Of a DNA stretch of 64,000 nucleotides, positions 15,799 through 23,994 are shown in pieces (position 1 is the stretch's first letter; each line of letters begins with the position of its first letter). The stretch comes from Comamonadaceae bacterium UBA2121. Lineage in GTDB: Bacteria; Pseudomonadota; Gammaproteobacteria; Burkholderiales; Burkholderiaceae_C. The position numbers and the translations under genes were made by a program. The DNA is taken from NCBI GenBank assembly GCA_002331385.1, contig DCYB01000009.1, positions 34,633 to 98,632 of the forward strand. Direction: 5' to 3'. Under the pieces are notes generated by a model. That model saw only the letters and a list, made by a program, of their open reading frames with translations, searched no databases and was not told where the DNA came from.

Positions 15799-16989
15799 TC
15801 AGAAATCCAGCAAGCTGAATCCCACGCTGAAGACGGTGCGCTTGTAGTTGTAGTCGATCAGGCTGTCGCCGTAGCCGCTGAAGACGGATGCATGCAGGCG
15901 CAGATTGCTCTTGCCGCCCATCCAGCCTTCGCCGAGGGTGTGCATCCATTCCACGCGGCCGGAGCCTTTGCCGTGGCCGTTGAGGGAGCCGCGGGCGGTC
16001 AGGCCGAGCCAGTTGCGTTGGTTGACGTGCCAGCCCAGACGCAGTTCGCTGCGGCCGATGTAGTCCTGGATGTTCGGGTTGTTGTCCTTCTCGGCGCTTT
16101 CGTTGATGCGCTTCCAGATCCGGGCGTCCACGGTCATGCGATAGGGCAGCTCGAAGCCGGTCATGAGGTAGTAGCGGTTCCAGCTGCGCGAGAGGGGATC
16201 GCTCTGGCCGTTGGATTGGTGGACCAGTCCGACGCCCGAATAGCGCCAGCGCCAGCCAAAGGGCAGTTCTGCCGTGGTCGGGTAGACGTAGACGACTTCG
16301 GGCTCGTGATCGGTGTTGCGGAACGGGCGCGAGATGTCGGAGGAGAACAGTTGCCAGTACGACTGCTGCGAGTAACCCAGCCAGAGCGAGTCACGGTACT
16401 TGGAGTCACTGCCGGTGAGCAGGCCCGAGGCGAGCTTGGTGCGCACCGACAGTTGCAGGCGCATTTCCTGTTTGTTGTAGTTGGTCTCGGAGCTTGCTGA
16501 ATTGACCGGATTGCCCGAGGTCGGTTGGCGATTGACGGTATTGCCCGCCGCGAACATGACGGACACAGGGCGGTAGCCCCGGAAACTGAAGGTGCCGCAG
16601 TCGGTGTTGTCTTCCAGTTCCCAGAAGCGGGAGACTTCGGAGAAGGCCGCGTCGCGGCAACCGCCGTTGGGAATCGGCGCTTCGGTTTCGGCCACCACGG
16701 CTGCGGGCGGGCGCAGTTGCACGGTGGTGCCGGAGTCACCGCTGCTGGCGGTTGCGGCGTTCGGCGTCGTCTCTTTGGTGAGCGGGCCGATGGTGGATTC
16801 GGCGGGCTGCTCACGCGCCCACAGATCGAAGCAGGCCAGCCGGGAGGCATCGTCTGGGTAGGCCGTGCACTGGCGCCAGGCATTGGCGGGGGCCATGTCC
16901 TGCTGCGCGAAGGTCAGGGACGGGGTGGCGGTGCACAGGGCGGCCACTGCGAGGGCGATGCGACGCGGTGTGAGTGACGAGAGAGTCAT
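15799..16989 (-). CDS. pldA: Outer membrane phospholipase A
   Basis: 396 residues with a signal peptide (about 1-28). The catalytic segment YSGVGLVHQSNGQSDPLSRSWNR contains the His-x-Ser pair and downstream Asn of PldA. The chain ends in Phe, as outer-membrane beta-barrels do. It hydrolyses phospholipids that reach the outer leaflet, needing calcium and dimerisation. The mature N-terminal ~100 residues, Cys-containing and Thr/Ala-rich, extend beyond the E. coli enzyme (289 residues). It lies downstream of a small lipoprotein gene and rep on the same strand, and has its own terminator. Confidence 0.93.
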   Translation of the reverse strand: MTLSSLTPRRIALAVAALCTATPSLTFAQQDMAPANAWRQCTAYPDDASRLACFDLWAREQPAESTIGPLTKETTPNAATASSGDSGTTVQLRPPAAVVAETEAPIPNGGCRDAAFSEVSRFWELEDNTDCGTFSFRGYRPVSVMFAAGNTVNRQPTSGNPVNSASSETNYNKQEMRLQLSVRTKLASGLLTGSDSKYRDSLWLGYSQQSYWQLFSSDISRPFRNTDHEPEVVYVYPTTAELPFGWRWRYSGVGLVHQSNGQSDPLSRSWNRYYLMTGFELPYRMTVDARIWKRINESAEKDNNPNIQDYIGRSELRLGWHVNQRNWLGLTARGSLNGHGKGSGRVEWMHTLGEGWMGGKSNLRLHASVFSGYGDSLIDYNYKRTVFSVGFSLLDF

Positions 16990-17060
16990 GAAAGTACGTG
17001 CGTTGAATGCGGTGTGGATGGTGGCGCGATGGACGCCATCGCACGATGGTGTTGGTGGTG

Positions 17061-17492
17061 TTATCTGGAAGTCTTGCGCATGACGAAGTTAGCAGTGCGG
17101 TCATCGCTGTCGGCCCATTCGCCGCGGATTTCGCGTGCGCACGAATTCTCGACGACGTTGCCCCACCAGTTGCCACTGACCTTTTTCCCGTCACGGGATT
17201 CTTCCAGTGTCACCTCGCCCTTGTTCACGTCACCGACGACGATGGATTGGAAGTCCGGGCGCTGGATGGAGCCCTTCACCGTGCCTTCCCATTCGGGGTG
17301 CGGGCCGAGCACGATGGAGATGGGGCCGGGTTTGCCGTCCATCTGCACGCTCCAGGTGCCGATCAGCTCGGGCTGCTCCATCTGCTGCGCGCTCGGGCAG
17401 GCCGGGCGCTGGCCGGGCGCGCTGGCACAGGCGCTCAGCAGCGCAGCGACGAGAAGGGCGGGCAGGGCGGTGAGTACGGATGACTTTTGCAT
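17061..17492 (-). CDS. Small lipoprotein of unknown function
   Basis: 143 residues. A type II signal with lipobox LLSAC (Cys at about residue 22) predicts a lipid-anchored envelope protein. The mature part has the feel of a small beta-barrel (IGTWSVQMDGKPGPISIVLG, then SGNWWGNVVENSC), like extracytoplasmic ligand-binding domains, but I cannot name the family. A second Cys near the C-terminal end of the barrel may be free or disulfide-bonded. It lies 27 bp after rep on the same strand. Confidence 0.7.
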   Translation of the reverse strand: MQKSSVLTALPALLVAALLSACASAPGQRPACPSAQQMEQPELIGTWSVQMDGKPGPISIVLGPHPEWEGTVKGSIQRPDFQSIVVGDVNKGEVTLEESRDGKKVSGNWWGNVVENSCAREIRGEWADSDDRTANFVMRKTSR

Positions 17493-17519
17493 GGCAAGAG
17501 GGGGATGTGGGCGTCTTCT

Positions 17520-19598
17520 TTAGGTGGCTGTGGCGGTGGGGGCGGGGTTGCTTTGCGCTTTGCGTGCGAATTCCTCGCGCAGCGCGCGCAGCTTGGCGCG
17601 CGGGTCTTCGCGTGCCGTGGCCTGATCGAGGCCCATCTCGGCGATGAAGCGGCTGGGGTGCGTGGTGACCATGTCGCGGCCTTTCTTGCGCCGCTTGGTC
17701 CAGCTCACCGCCAGCGTGCGCTGGGCGCGGGTGATGCCTACGTACATCAGGCGGCGCTCTTCCTGCAGGCGAAGGGCAGTTTCGGTGCTGAGCACTTCCT
17801 GCTTGCCGTCGTCATCGTCGAGCTTGAAAGGCAGCATGCCTTCGGTCACGCCAGCAAGTATGACGTGCGGCCATTCCAGACCCTTGGAGGCGTGCAGGGT
17901 GGAGAGCACGACCATGTCCTGCTCTTGTTCGCGCTCGCTGATGGTGGAGAGCAGGGCGATGTTCTGCGCCACTTCCATGAGGCTTTTGGTTTCGGTCTGC
18001 ATGGTGGTGCCGGCGGCATCTTCGATCTTGCCGCCCGCGCGCTGCACCATCCAGTCGACGAATTCGAGCACGTTGCTCCAGCGCGCCGAGGCGACGGACT
18101 CGCTGTCTTCGCTGTCGTAGATGTACTGCTCGTAGCCGATCTCCTTGAGCCAGTCCATCATGAATTCGCGGGACGCGTCCACGCCCATGGTCTGGCGTGC
18201 GCGGTACTCCAGATAGTTGATGTAGCGGCCAAACTCCACCAGACCGTCGTGCGCCTTGCGCGGCAGCACGGCGGTGAGCATGTGGTTGAACAGCGAGCCG
18301 AACATGCTCAGCTTGTGCTGCCCCGAGAACTCGCCCAGCTTGGCGAGCGTGGTGTGACCAATGCCGCGCTTGGGCGTGGTGATGGCGCGCAGGAAGGCCG
18401 GGTCGTCATCGTTGTTGATCCACAGGCGGAACCACGCACACAGGTCCTTGATTTCCGCACGATCGAAAAAGCTCGTGCCGCCGGAAACCTTGTAGGGAAT
18501 CTCCGCTTTGCGCAGCGCCTTCTCGATCGGCTTGGCCTGGTGGTTGGCGCGATAGAGCACGGCGAAATTTTTCCAGGCAGGCTGCGGATTGTGGTTGGCG
18601 CGCAGACTCTGGATGCGCGCCACGATGCGTTCGGCCTCGTGCTCTTCGGTGTCGCAATCGACGATGCGCACGGGCTCGCCTTCGCCCAGTTCCGAGAACA
18701 GCGTCTTGGGAAAAAGCTTGGGATTGGGCTGGATGACGTTGTTGGCCGCGCGCAGGATGGCGGAGGTGGAGCGGTAGTTCTGCTCCAGCTTGATGATCTT
18801 GAGGCTGGGGAAATCCACCGGCAGCTTCTTCAGGTTGTCCAGTGTTGCGCCGCGCCAGCCGTAGATGGACTGGTCATCGTCGCCCACGGCGGTGAAGCGT
18901 GCGCGCTCGCCCACGAGCAGCTTGAGCAGATCGTATTGCGTGGCGTTGGTGTCCTGGTACTCATCGACCAGAACGTGGCCGAGCATGCGCTGCCATTTTT
19001 CGCGCACTTCCGGGTGGTGCTTGAGCAGGCGCATCGGCATGCCGATGAGGTCGTCGAAGTCCACGCTCTGGTAGGCGGTGAGGCGCTCTTCGTAGCGCTG
19101 CATGATCAGTGCGATGCTGCGCTCGTTGTCATCCTGCGCCATGGCGAGCGCCTTGCGGGCATCCCAGCCGTTGTTCTTCCAGTTGCTGATGGTCCATTGC
19201 CACTGGCGCGCCGTCGCCATATCGGTGGTGCCGCCCGCGCAGTCCTTGAGGATGCCGGTCACGTCGTCCGCATCCAGGATGCTGAACTGTGGCTTGAGGC
19301 CGAGCGCATGCCCATCCTCGCGCACCATGCGCACGCCCAGTGCGTGGAAGGTGCACACCAGCACGTCCTTGGCTTGCTTGCCGATGAGGCCCGAGGCGCG
19401 CTCGCGCATTTCGGCCGCTGCCTTGTTGGTGAAAGTGATGGCGGCAATGCGCTTGGGGGCGAGGCCGGTTTCGATCAGCCTGGCGATCTTGTGCGTGATC
19501 ACGCGCGTCTTGCCCGAGCCCGCACCCGCCAGAACCAGACAGGGCCCCTCCGTGTAGTGGACGGCTTGCAATTGAGCCAGATTGAGTCCAGCAGACAT
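17520..19598 (-). CDS. rep: ATP-dependent DNA helicase Rep
   Basis: 692 residues starting at 19598, where similarity to Rep begins (LNLAQLQAVHYTEGPCLVLAGAGSGKTRVITHKIARLI). A superfamily 1A 3'-5' helicase: Walker A GAGSGKT near residue 24, TFTNKAA (motif Ia), DEYQDTN (motif II), GDDDQSIYGWRGA (motif III) and the C-terminal VVLSTLHASKGLEW and RLMYVGITRA motifs. Rep clears replication-fork roadblocks and supports PriA-dependent restart; priA lies 6 kb away on the same strand. Rep rather than UvrD is chosen for the N-terminal sequence and length. Confidence 0.93.
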   Translation of the reverse strand: MSAGLNLAQLQAVHYTEGPCLVLAGAGSGKTRVITHKIARLIETGLAPKRIAAITFTNKAAAEMRERASGLIGKQAKDVLVCTFHALGVRMVREDGHALGLKPQFSILDADDVTGILKDCAGGTTDMATARQWQWTISNWKNNGWDARKALAMAQDDNERSIALIMQRYEERLTAYQSVDFDDLIGMPMRLLKHHPEVREKWQRMLGHVLVDEYQDTNATQYDLLKLLVGERARFTAVGDDDQSIYGWRGATLDNLKKLPVDFPSLKIIKLEQNYRSTSAILRAANNVIQPNPKLFPKTLFSELGEGEPVRIVDCDTEEHEAERIVARIQSLRANHNPQPAWKNFAVLYRANHQAKPIEKALRKAEIPYKVSGGTSFFDRAEIKDLCAWFRLWINNDDDPAFLRAITTPKRGIGHTTLAKLGEFSGQHKLSMFGSLFNHMLTAVLPRKAHDGLVEFGRYINYLEYRARQTMGVDASREFMMDWLKEIGYEQYIYDSEDSESVASARWSNVLEFVDWMVQRAGGKIEDAAGTTMQTETKSLMEVAQNIALLSTISEREQEQDMVVLSTLHASKGLEWPHVILAGVTEGMLPFKLDDDDGKQEVLSTETALRLQEERRLMYVGITRAQRTLAVSWTKRRKKGRDMVTTHPSRFIAEMGLDQATAREDPRAKLRALREEFARKAQSNPAPTATAT

Positions 19599-20121
19599 GA
19601 CAGGTGACGATCGCTTGAAAAAAATGGGGAAATCGGAAGGCGGGCGGCATCCGCAGCCTCCACAGAGCATTGAATGCAGGAGGACCTGCATTGCACGGTG
19701 CGGGCGCGCCAAGCCGCAAACCAGAGTGATGCGCCCGACGCTGCCAGCGCCAACGAACCGGCAATGATAGCGATGCCCGGGGATTCTTGACGCCGGTGAA
19801 CGTCACACCCCTCAGTTTCTCTTCTCACGCATGCGCGGAATACCGCAGAACGAATGACATTGTGGGCAAAGCTGTTGGTACTTGTAACTTGATTTGGTTC
19901 ATTTCGCCGACAAGGGCTGTGTGTGAGTGCTGACAAGGTTTTCGATTGTCATTGCGTCAAATCAATCTTCTTGAACGATTCGAACGCTTAGAGACGTCCG
20001 GACAGTTAACAAATGTCAGAACTTCGCGCGGGTGTTGCTGCTGGATATTAGTTGACTTTAATTGCAAAAGACCAGTCGATATACTTTTCCCATTGCTGCT
20101 CTATTACAGATGGACACTCAT
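19599..20121. other. Intergenic region between rep and the GTPase/Roadblock operon
   Basis: No credible gene is seen. The left part (to about 19800) is GC-rich. The right part is noticeably AT-richer and reads as a promoter region for the operon to the right: TATACT at 20080-20085 is a good -10, with weak -35 candidates (TTTAAT at 20057-20062, 17-bp spacing; TTGACT at 20052-20057, spacing too long). Confidence 0.5.
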
Positions 20122-20868
20122 ATGAAACATGGTGTTGCAGGCGTCTTACCAGACCTGCTCGGCCCTGTGTACCTTGATCGATTCGTTGCGCTTTTCAATG
20201 TCGCCGCTCGCAAGTCGCTGATCCAGTGGACGCGCACGGCGGCTGGAGATGCACAACTGGCGCTTCTGGATGCCAACTCCCGTGGCGAGGGCGTACCCGA
20301 TTCCATGCCTTGCGTGATCTACGTCGGCAAGACCACGCCTGCGACCGAGAACGCACGCAATGCGCGCTGGGTGTCGCATCTGCCCGCAGAGTTCACCGTA
20401 TCTGATTTGATCGACGCACTGGACCGCGCAGCCGTGTTCCTCATGGACTGGACGGCGCGCCAGAAAGTCGCGGCGGCCAAGGCGATGGGAGCGGGCCAGC
20501 CGGCAACGGCAACGGCGGGGGCTGCGGCAAGTGGCGCGCTGGCTGCCGGTGCGCAGTTCCAGCTCAGCGCGTGGGTGTCGCTCGATGCGCCATTCAACAC
20601 CGGCGCCTGCGTGCGTGCGCTTGCGCTGCTGACACGCGCACCCATCCAAATGCACCAGTTGTGCAGCCACAGCGGGCTGGACGAGGTGACGGCGCGTGCG
20701 CTGATCACCAGCCTGGAGCGTCGTGGTGTGCTGCGCGTGTCGCAGCGCAAGGCGGACGCGGCCAGCGAGAGCCGTGCTGCCCAAGAGCAGGCGGCGCGTG
20801 CACGCCCGGTGCGTTCTGGCCTGATCCAGCGTCTGGCGCGCTGGGTGCGTGGTGGAGGTCGTTCGTAA
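20122..20868 (+). CDS. Uncharacterised protein at the head of the GTPase/Roadblock operon (pseudo-receiver-like plus winged-helix-like)
   Basis: 248 residues (alternative starts at 20062 and 20110; none has a good ribosome-binding site). Family not recognised. The first ~120 residues look alpha/beta (LALLDANSRGEGVPDSMPCVIYVGK...SHLPAEFTVSDLIDALDRAAVFL), reminiscent of a degenerate receiver domain without the phosphorylation Asp pattern. An Ala/Gly linker follows at about 130-150. The C-terminal part (APIQMHQLCSHSGLDEVTARALITSLERRGVLRVSQ) has the spacing of a winged helix. The tail is Arg-rich. It stops 8 bp before the GTPase start, so the two are translationally linked; it may be a regulator or effector of the GTPase. 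Domain calls are inference. Confidence 0.6.
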   Translation: MKHGVAGVLPDLLGPVYLDRFVALFNVAARKSLIQWTRTAAGDAQLALLDANSRGEGVPDSMPCVIYVGKTTPATENARNARWVSHLPAEFTVSDLIDALDRAAVFLMDWTARQKVAAAKAMGAGQPATATAGAAASGALAAGAQFQLSAWVSLDAPFNTGACVRALALLTRAPIQMHQLCSHSGLDEVTARALITSLERRGVLRVSQRKADAASESRAAQEQAARARPVRSGLIQRLARWVRGGGRS

Positions 20869-20875
20869 AGTGGTG

Positions 20876-21415
20876 ATGGATTCCCTACCCCGCATCGCGC
20901 TGGTCGGCGCGATGGGCATCGGCAAGACGACTGCGCTGCGCTCCCTGTGCGGCGAAAAAATGATTTCTTCGGACGTGGTCAATCTGGATCGCGGCTCCAA
21001 CGCCAAGGAGTTCACCACGGTGGGCACCGAGTTTGGCGAGATCGATCTGGGCGACGGCGAGCGCGTACAGGTGTGCGGCTGCCCCGGTCAGGAACGGTTT
21101 TCGTTTGTGCGCCAGTGGATCCTGTCGGTTTCCATGGGCGTGTTCGTGATGGTGGACGTGAACCAGCCGGAGGCGGTGAACGAGGCCTCGCGCCTGCTGC
21201 AGGACGTGGCCGCACAAGAGCAGCCGCCGCTGGTGCTGATCCTGAATGCACGCCCTGCGCCCGCTGCGGCCATTGACCGCTTTGCGCAAGCGCTGTCGGA
21301 GGCCGGACATGGCGTGGTGCCGGTGCTGCAGGCCGATCCGCGCGATCGCGGCCAAATGCTGGATGCGATGGGCGTTCTGGCGTCCCTGTTGTCCCTGCAA
21401 AGTGAGGAAAGATGA
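20876..21415 (+). CDS. Small Ras/MglA-like GTPase
   Basis: 179 residues from ATG 20876; GTG 20870 and 20873 are also possible, all reading from a GGAGG at 20854-20858 inside the preceding gene. P-loop GAMGIGKT at residues 11-18; a switch I-like EFTTVGTEFGEIDL; switch II CPGQERF at 69-75, where Ras-type proteins have DTAGQ. The G4 position reads LILNARP (Asn124) without the usual Lys-x-Asp. The altered G3 resembles the MglA group, which replaces the Asp. Cytoplasmic nucleotide switch; its stop overlaps the Roadblock gene start as ATGA. MglA partners with Roadblock MglB as its activator, and that pairing is likely here. Confidence 0.8.
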   Translation: MDSLPRIALVGAMGIGKTTALRSLCGEKMISSDVVNLDRGSNAKEFTTVGTEFGEIDLGDGERVQVCGCPGQERFSFVRQWILSVSMGVFVMVDVNQPEAVNEASRLLQDVAAQEQPPLVLILNARPAPAAAIDRFAQALSEAGHGVVPVLQADPRDRGQMLDAMGVLASLLSLQSEER

Positions 21416-21819
21416 ACAAGCCGACCACGATTGTTCCCGGGCAGGTGGCTGCTGCGGGCGCGCAGATTCTTCAGGAAGTGTTCGCGTCGTTTGATGAAAT
21501 CCAGACGGCGCTGCTGTGCACGCCCGACGGTTTCATGATCGCGTCGCACGGCGTTCCAGCGGACCGCAACGGCGCGCAGATGGCGGCGATGGCGGGCTCG
21601 ATGATGGCCATGGCGCGTGCCGTGGCGGCCGAAATCGGTCACTCCGGCAGCCGCCGCCTGACGTTCGAAACGGACGACGGGACGGCCATTTTTCACAGCG
21701 TGGACAGCCAGTTCCCTTGCATTCTTTGCACCGTCGTGCGCAAGGGCGGCGTGCTGGGCCGCGCATTGTGGGCGGTGGGCGAAGCAGATTCTCAATTGAC
21801 TTCGCGTTTGCATGCTTGA
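21412..21819 (+). CDS. Roadblock/LC7-domain protein A
   Basis: 135 residues. Nearly the whole chain is one Roadblock/LC7 domain: IQTALLCTPDGFMIASHG forms the first hairpin, AAMAGSMMAMARAVAAEIG the long helix, and AIFHSVDSQFPCILCTVV the closing strands. Such proteins dimerise and act as GTPase-activating or -binding partners, as MglB does for MglA. The start codon overlaps the GTPase stop (ATGA), with GAGGAAAG directly before it, so the two should be made in fixed ratio. Cys residues in the core strand (PCILC) are unusual but not diagnostic. Confidence 0.85.
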   Translation: MNKPTTIVPGQVAAAGAQILQEVFASFDEIQTALLCTPDGFMIASHGVPADRNGAQMAAMAGSMMAMARAVAAEIGHSGSRRLTFETDDGTAIFHSVDSQFPCILCTVVRKGGVLGRALWAVGEADSQLTSRLHA

Positions 21820-21994
21820 CGAGCTATCGGAGCTATGCGACCGTTACATCAGCGCACATTGATTTAGAAATTCTCACGGATTTCTACTATCGCTAACCAG
21901 GCGAGTTTCCCGCGCGGGGGAGTTGGGGGCACGGGCCCACCGCGCACTGTCTTTTTCATTCAGATCCCACACTCCAGTTTTAAAGGTAAACACC

Positions 21995-22354
21995 ATGGCA
22001 AGTATCCAAGAATCCCTGAGCCAGCTCATGACGATAGATGGCGCACTCTGTGCGGCGGTAGTTGATAGTGGAAGTGGCATGCTGCTCGGCAGCATCGGTT
22101 CCGGCGTGGACCTGGAACTGGCCGCCGCTGGCAACACCGAAGTGGTGCGCGCCAAGCTCAAGACGATGAAGTCGCTGAACCTGAACGACCGCATCGACGA
22201 CATCCTGATCACGCTGGGCAAGCAATACCACGTGATCCGCCCGCTGCAGCAGCACGAAGGCCTGTTCATCTATCTGGTGCTGGACAAGGACCGCTCGAAC
22301 CTGGCGCTGGCACGTCGCAAGACCCAGGACATTGAGCAAAAGCTGGCCGTCTGA
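21995..22354 (+). CDS. Roadblock/LC7-like protein B
   Basis: 119 residues; AAAGG lies 9 nt before the ATG. The layout is Roadblock-like but diverged: IDGALCAAVVDSGSGMLLGSIG, helix LAAAGNTEVVRAKLKTMKSL, then DILITLGKQYHVIRPL and GLFIYLVLDKDRSNLALAR. The C-terminal basic helix (ARRKTQDIEQKLAV) is extra. It follows protein A after 175 AT-rich bases, possibly with its own promoter, and is closed by a strong terminator. It may be a second subunit giving a heterodimeric GTPase partner or an adaptor. Known families of this type include small signalling regulators; the exact role is unknown. Confidence 0.75.
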   Translation: MASIQESLSQLMTIDGALCAAVVDSGSGMLLGSIGSGVDLELAAAGNTEVVRAKLKTMKSLNLNDRIDDILITLGKQYHVIRPLQQHEGLFIYLVLDKDRSNLALARRKTQDIEQKLAV

Positions 22355-22398
22355 TGCGCCTGGCAGATCGCCGCACCTGCGTGCGATCCACCACCGAC

Positions 22399-22440
22399 CA
22401 ACCCGCGTAGACCGCAGCGTCACGCGGGTTGTCTGTTTTC
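22399..22440 (+). terminator. Intrinsic terminator after the GTPase/Roadblock operon
   Basis: AACCCGCGT (22400-22408) pairs with ACGCGGGTT (22422-22430) as a 9-bp stem with a 13-base loop, followed by GTCTGTTTT. It marks the end of the operon. Confidence 0.85.
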
Positions 22441-22500
22441 CGGCCTGCGGTGCGCGCAGCGCTGCAGAAAAGTCCGGCAATTGCGACAATCGCCACCATC

Positions 22501-23454
22501 GTGTTGTCTGTCTTTTCCGTCACCTTCCCCTTTTTCGCGCTGGTTCTCTGCGGCTATCTGGCTACGCGGGGCAAGGTGTTGCCGCTGGGCTCCATCAGTG
22601 GCCTGAACACCTTTGTGCTGTATTTTGCGCTGCCGTGCATGCTGTACCGCTTCGGCGCGCAAACACCCATCGGCCAATTGCTCGACCCGGCCGTGGCGGG
22701 CGTGTATTTGCTGTGCGGCTTGATCATCGTGGGAACGGTGGTGGCGCTGACCCGGCGCAGCGTGGGCTGGAACGACGCGGCCTTCGGCGCGCTGGTGACG
22801 GCGTTTCCGAACACTGGTTTCATGGGCGTGCCGCTGCTGGTGGCGCTGGTGGGCGAGCAGAGTGCGGGGCCGGTCATCCTGAGCATGGCCATCGACATGA
22901 TCATCACCACGTCGCTGTGCATTGCGCTGTCGCGGCTCGACGTGGCGGGTGGACATGGCGTGACAGCCGCGCTCGGCAAGTCGATGCGCGGGATGGCGAC
23001 CAATCCGATGCCGTGGTCCATCGTGCTGGGCGCGGTGGCATCAGCGGCGGGATGGACCTTGCCTGCGCCCGTGGACAAGACCATGGCGATGCTGGCCGCC
23101 GCCGCCTCGCCCGTGGCGCTGTTCACCATTGGCGCCGTGCTGGCGCGTTCGCAGATGAACGCGCATGAGTACGTGCGCCCCGGTCAGTACGTACCGCTGG
23201 CGCTGGCCAAGTTGATCGTGCATCCCTTGCTGATCTGGGCCGTGGCGCAGGGCGCGATGGCCCTGGGCGTGACGATCGAGCCGTACACACTCACCGTGCT
23301 GGTGTTGCTGGCCGCGCTGCCCAGCGCGAGCAATGTGGCCTTGCTGGTGGAGCGCTACGGCGCGCACGGCGGGCGTGTGGCACGCATCATTCTGGTGTCC
23401 ACCGTGTTGGCGTTCCTGACGTTTTCTGCCGCAGTCACGATCATGGTTCGCTGA
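22501..23454 (+). CDS. AEC-family (auxin efflux carrier) transporter
   Basis: 317 residues from GTG 22501; the frame is open further up, but a TTG at 22429 would start inside the preceding terminator, so the start is placed where the membrane domain begins (LSVFSVTFPFFALVLCGYLATR). Ten hydrophobic helices in two halves are visible, with the conserved FPNTGFMGVPL between them. AEC permeases export or import organic acids such as malate or malonate; the substrate is not deducible. Inner membrane. No Shine-Dalgarno is evident. The end overlaps the convergent membrane-protein gene by 14 bp. Confidence 0.85.
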   Translation: MLSVFSVTFPFFALVLCGYLATRGKVLPLGSISGLNTFVLYFALPCMLYRFGAQTPIGQLLDPAVAGVYLLCGLIIVGTVVALTRRSVGWNDAAFGALVTAFPNTGFMGVPLLVALVGEQSAGPVILSMAIDMIITTSLCIALSRLDVAGGHGVTAALGKSMRGMATNPMPWSIVLGAVASAAGWTLPAPVDKTMAMLAAAASPVALFTIGAVLARSQMNAHEYVRPGQYVPLALAKLIVHPLLIWAVAQGAMALGVTIEPYTLTVLVLLAALPSASNVALLVERYGAHGGRVARIILVSTVLAFLTFSAAVTIMVR

Positions 23455-23845
23455 CGACGGGCGCCACGCTTGGCGCGGGGGCCGGCTTGCGCGCCGGGCG
23501 CAGCCAATGGCCCGCCCAGGCACCTAGTAGCACCAGTGGAAATCCAAGCAGTCCCGCCAATGCGGGCTCGAACAAGAGCACATAACCACCGCCCATCAAG
23601 GCGGCTGCGGCAATGGCCGTCTCCAGCAGGTGGTGCTGACCGAAGCGGGTGATGCCAAAGCCCATCAACAGGGCTGGCAGGATGAACAGCCCGGCAAAGA
23701 GCGCGTTGGCGTCGGCCGAGGCACTGCCCAGGCTTTTGACGAGCAGGCCGAACAGCACGCAGATGACCAGCACACCAATGAGCTGGCTGACGACGAAGGT
23801 CGCCATGAGAGTCAGAAGGTCAAGGGGAAATTTGCGAGAGGCCAT
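23441..23845 (-). CDS. Hypothetical inner membrane protein
   Basis: 134 residues with three to four transmembrane helices (about 12-37, 48-66, 74-92 and 94-112) and a Pro/Ala-rich cytoplasmic or periplasmic tail. No known family recognised. The C-terminal 14 bp overlap the end of the convergent AEC transporter gene. It is probably a small integral membrane protein; nothing in the neighbourhood indicates its role. Confidence 0.6.
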   Translation of the reverse strand: MASRKFPLDLLTLMATFVVSQLIGVLVICVLFGLLVKSLGSASADANALFAGLFILPALLMGFGITRFGQHHLLETAIAAAALMGGGYVLLFEPALAGLLGFPLVLLGAWAGHWLRPARKPAPAPSVAPVVSEP

Positions 23846-23934
23846 GGCAGGCTGGACCTGTGTAGAAAACGCGAAACACTCTTTCTACGCCAGTTCCAGT
23901 GCGCAGGCTGTTGATTTCGGTCAATATTTGACGG

Positions 23935-23970
23935 CCCGGCCCCGTATCGGCGTTTCGCCGCGGGGCCGGG
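23935..23970. terminator. GC-rich hairpin between ansB-like gene and membrane protein gene
   Basis: A 10-bp stem CCCGGCCCCG/CGGGGCCGGG (23935-23944 with 23961-23970) lies just beyond the asparaginase stop on the minus strand. It lacks a U-run, so it may be a weak or factor-assisted terminator. Confidence 0.4.
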
Positions 23971-23994
23971 CGTGCCTTTGAGGCGCTCGCGGGA

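Noticed and set aside
17487..19607. A 706-codon open frame on the plus strand opposite rep
   Set aside because: Antisense to a helicase with all SF1 motifs; no independent evidence of coding.
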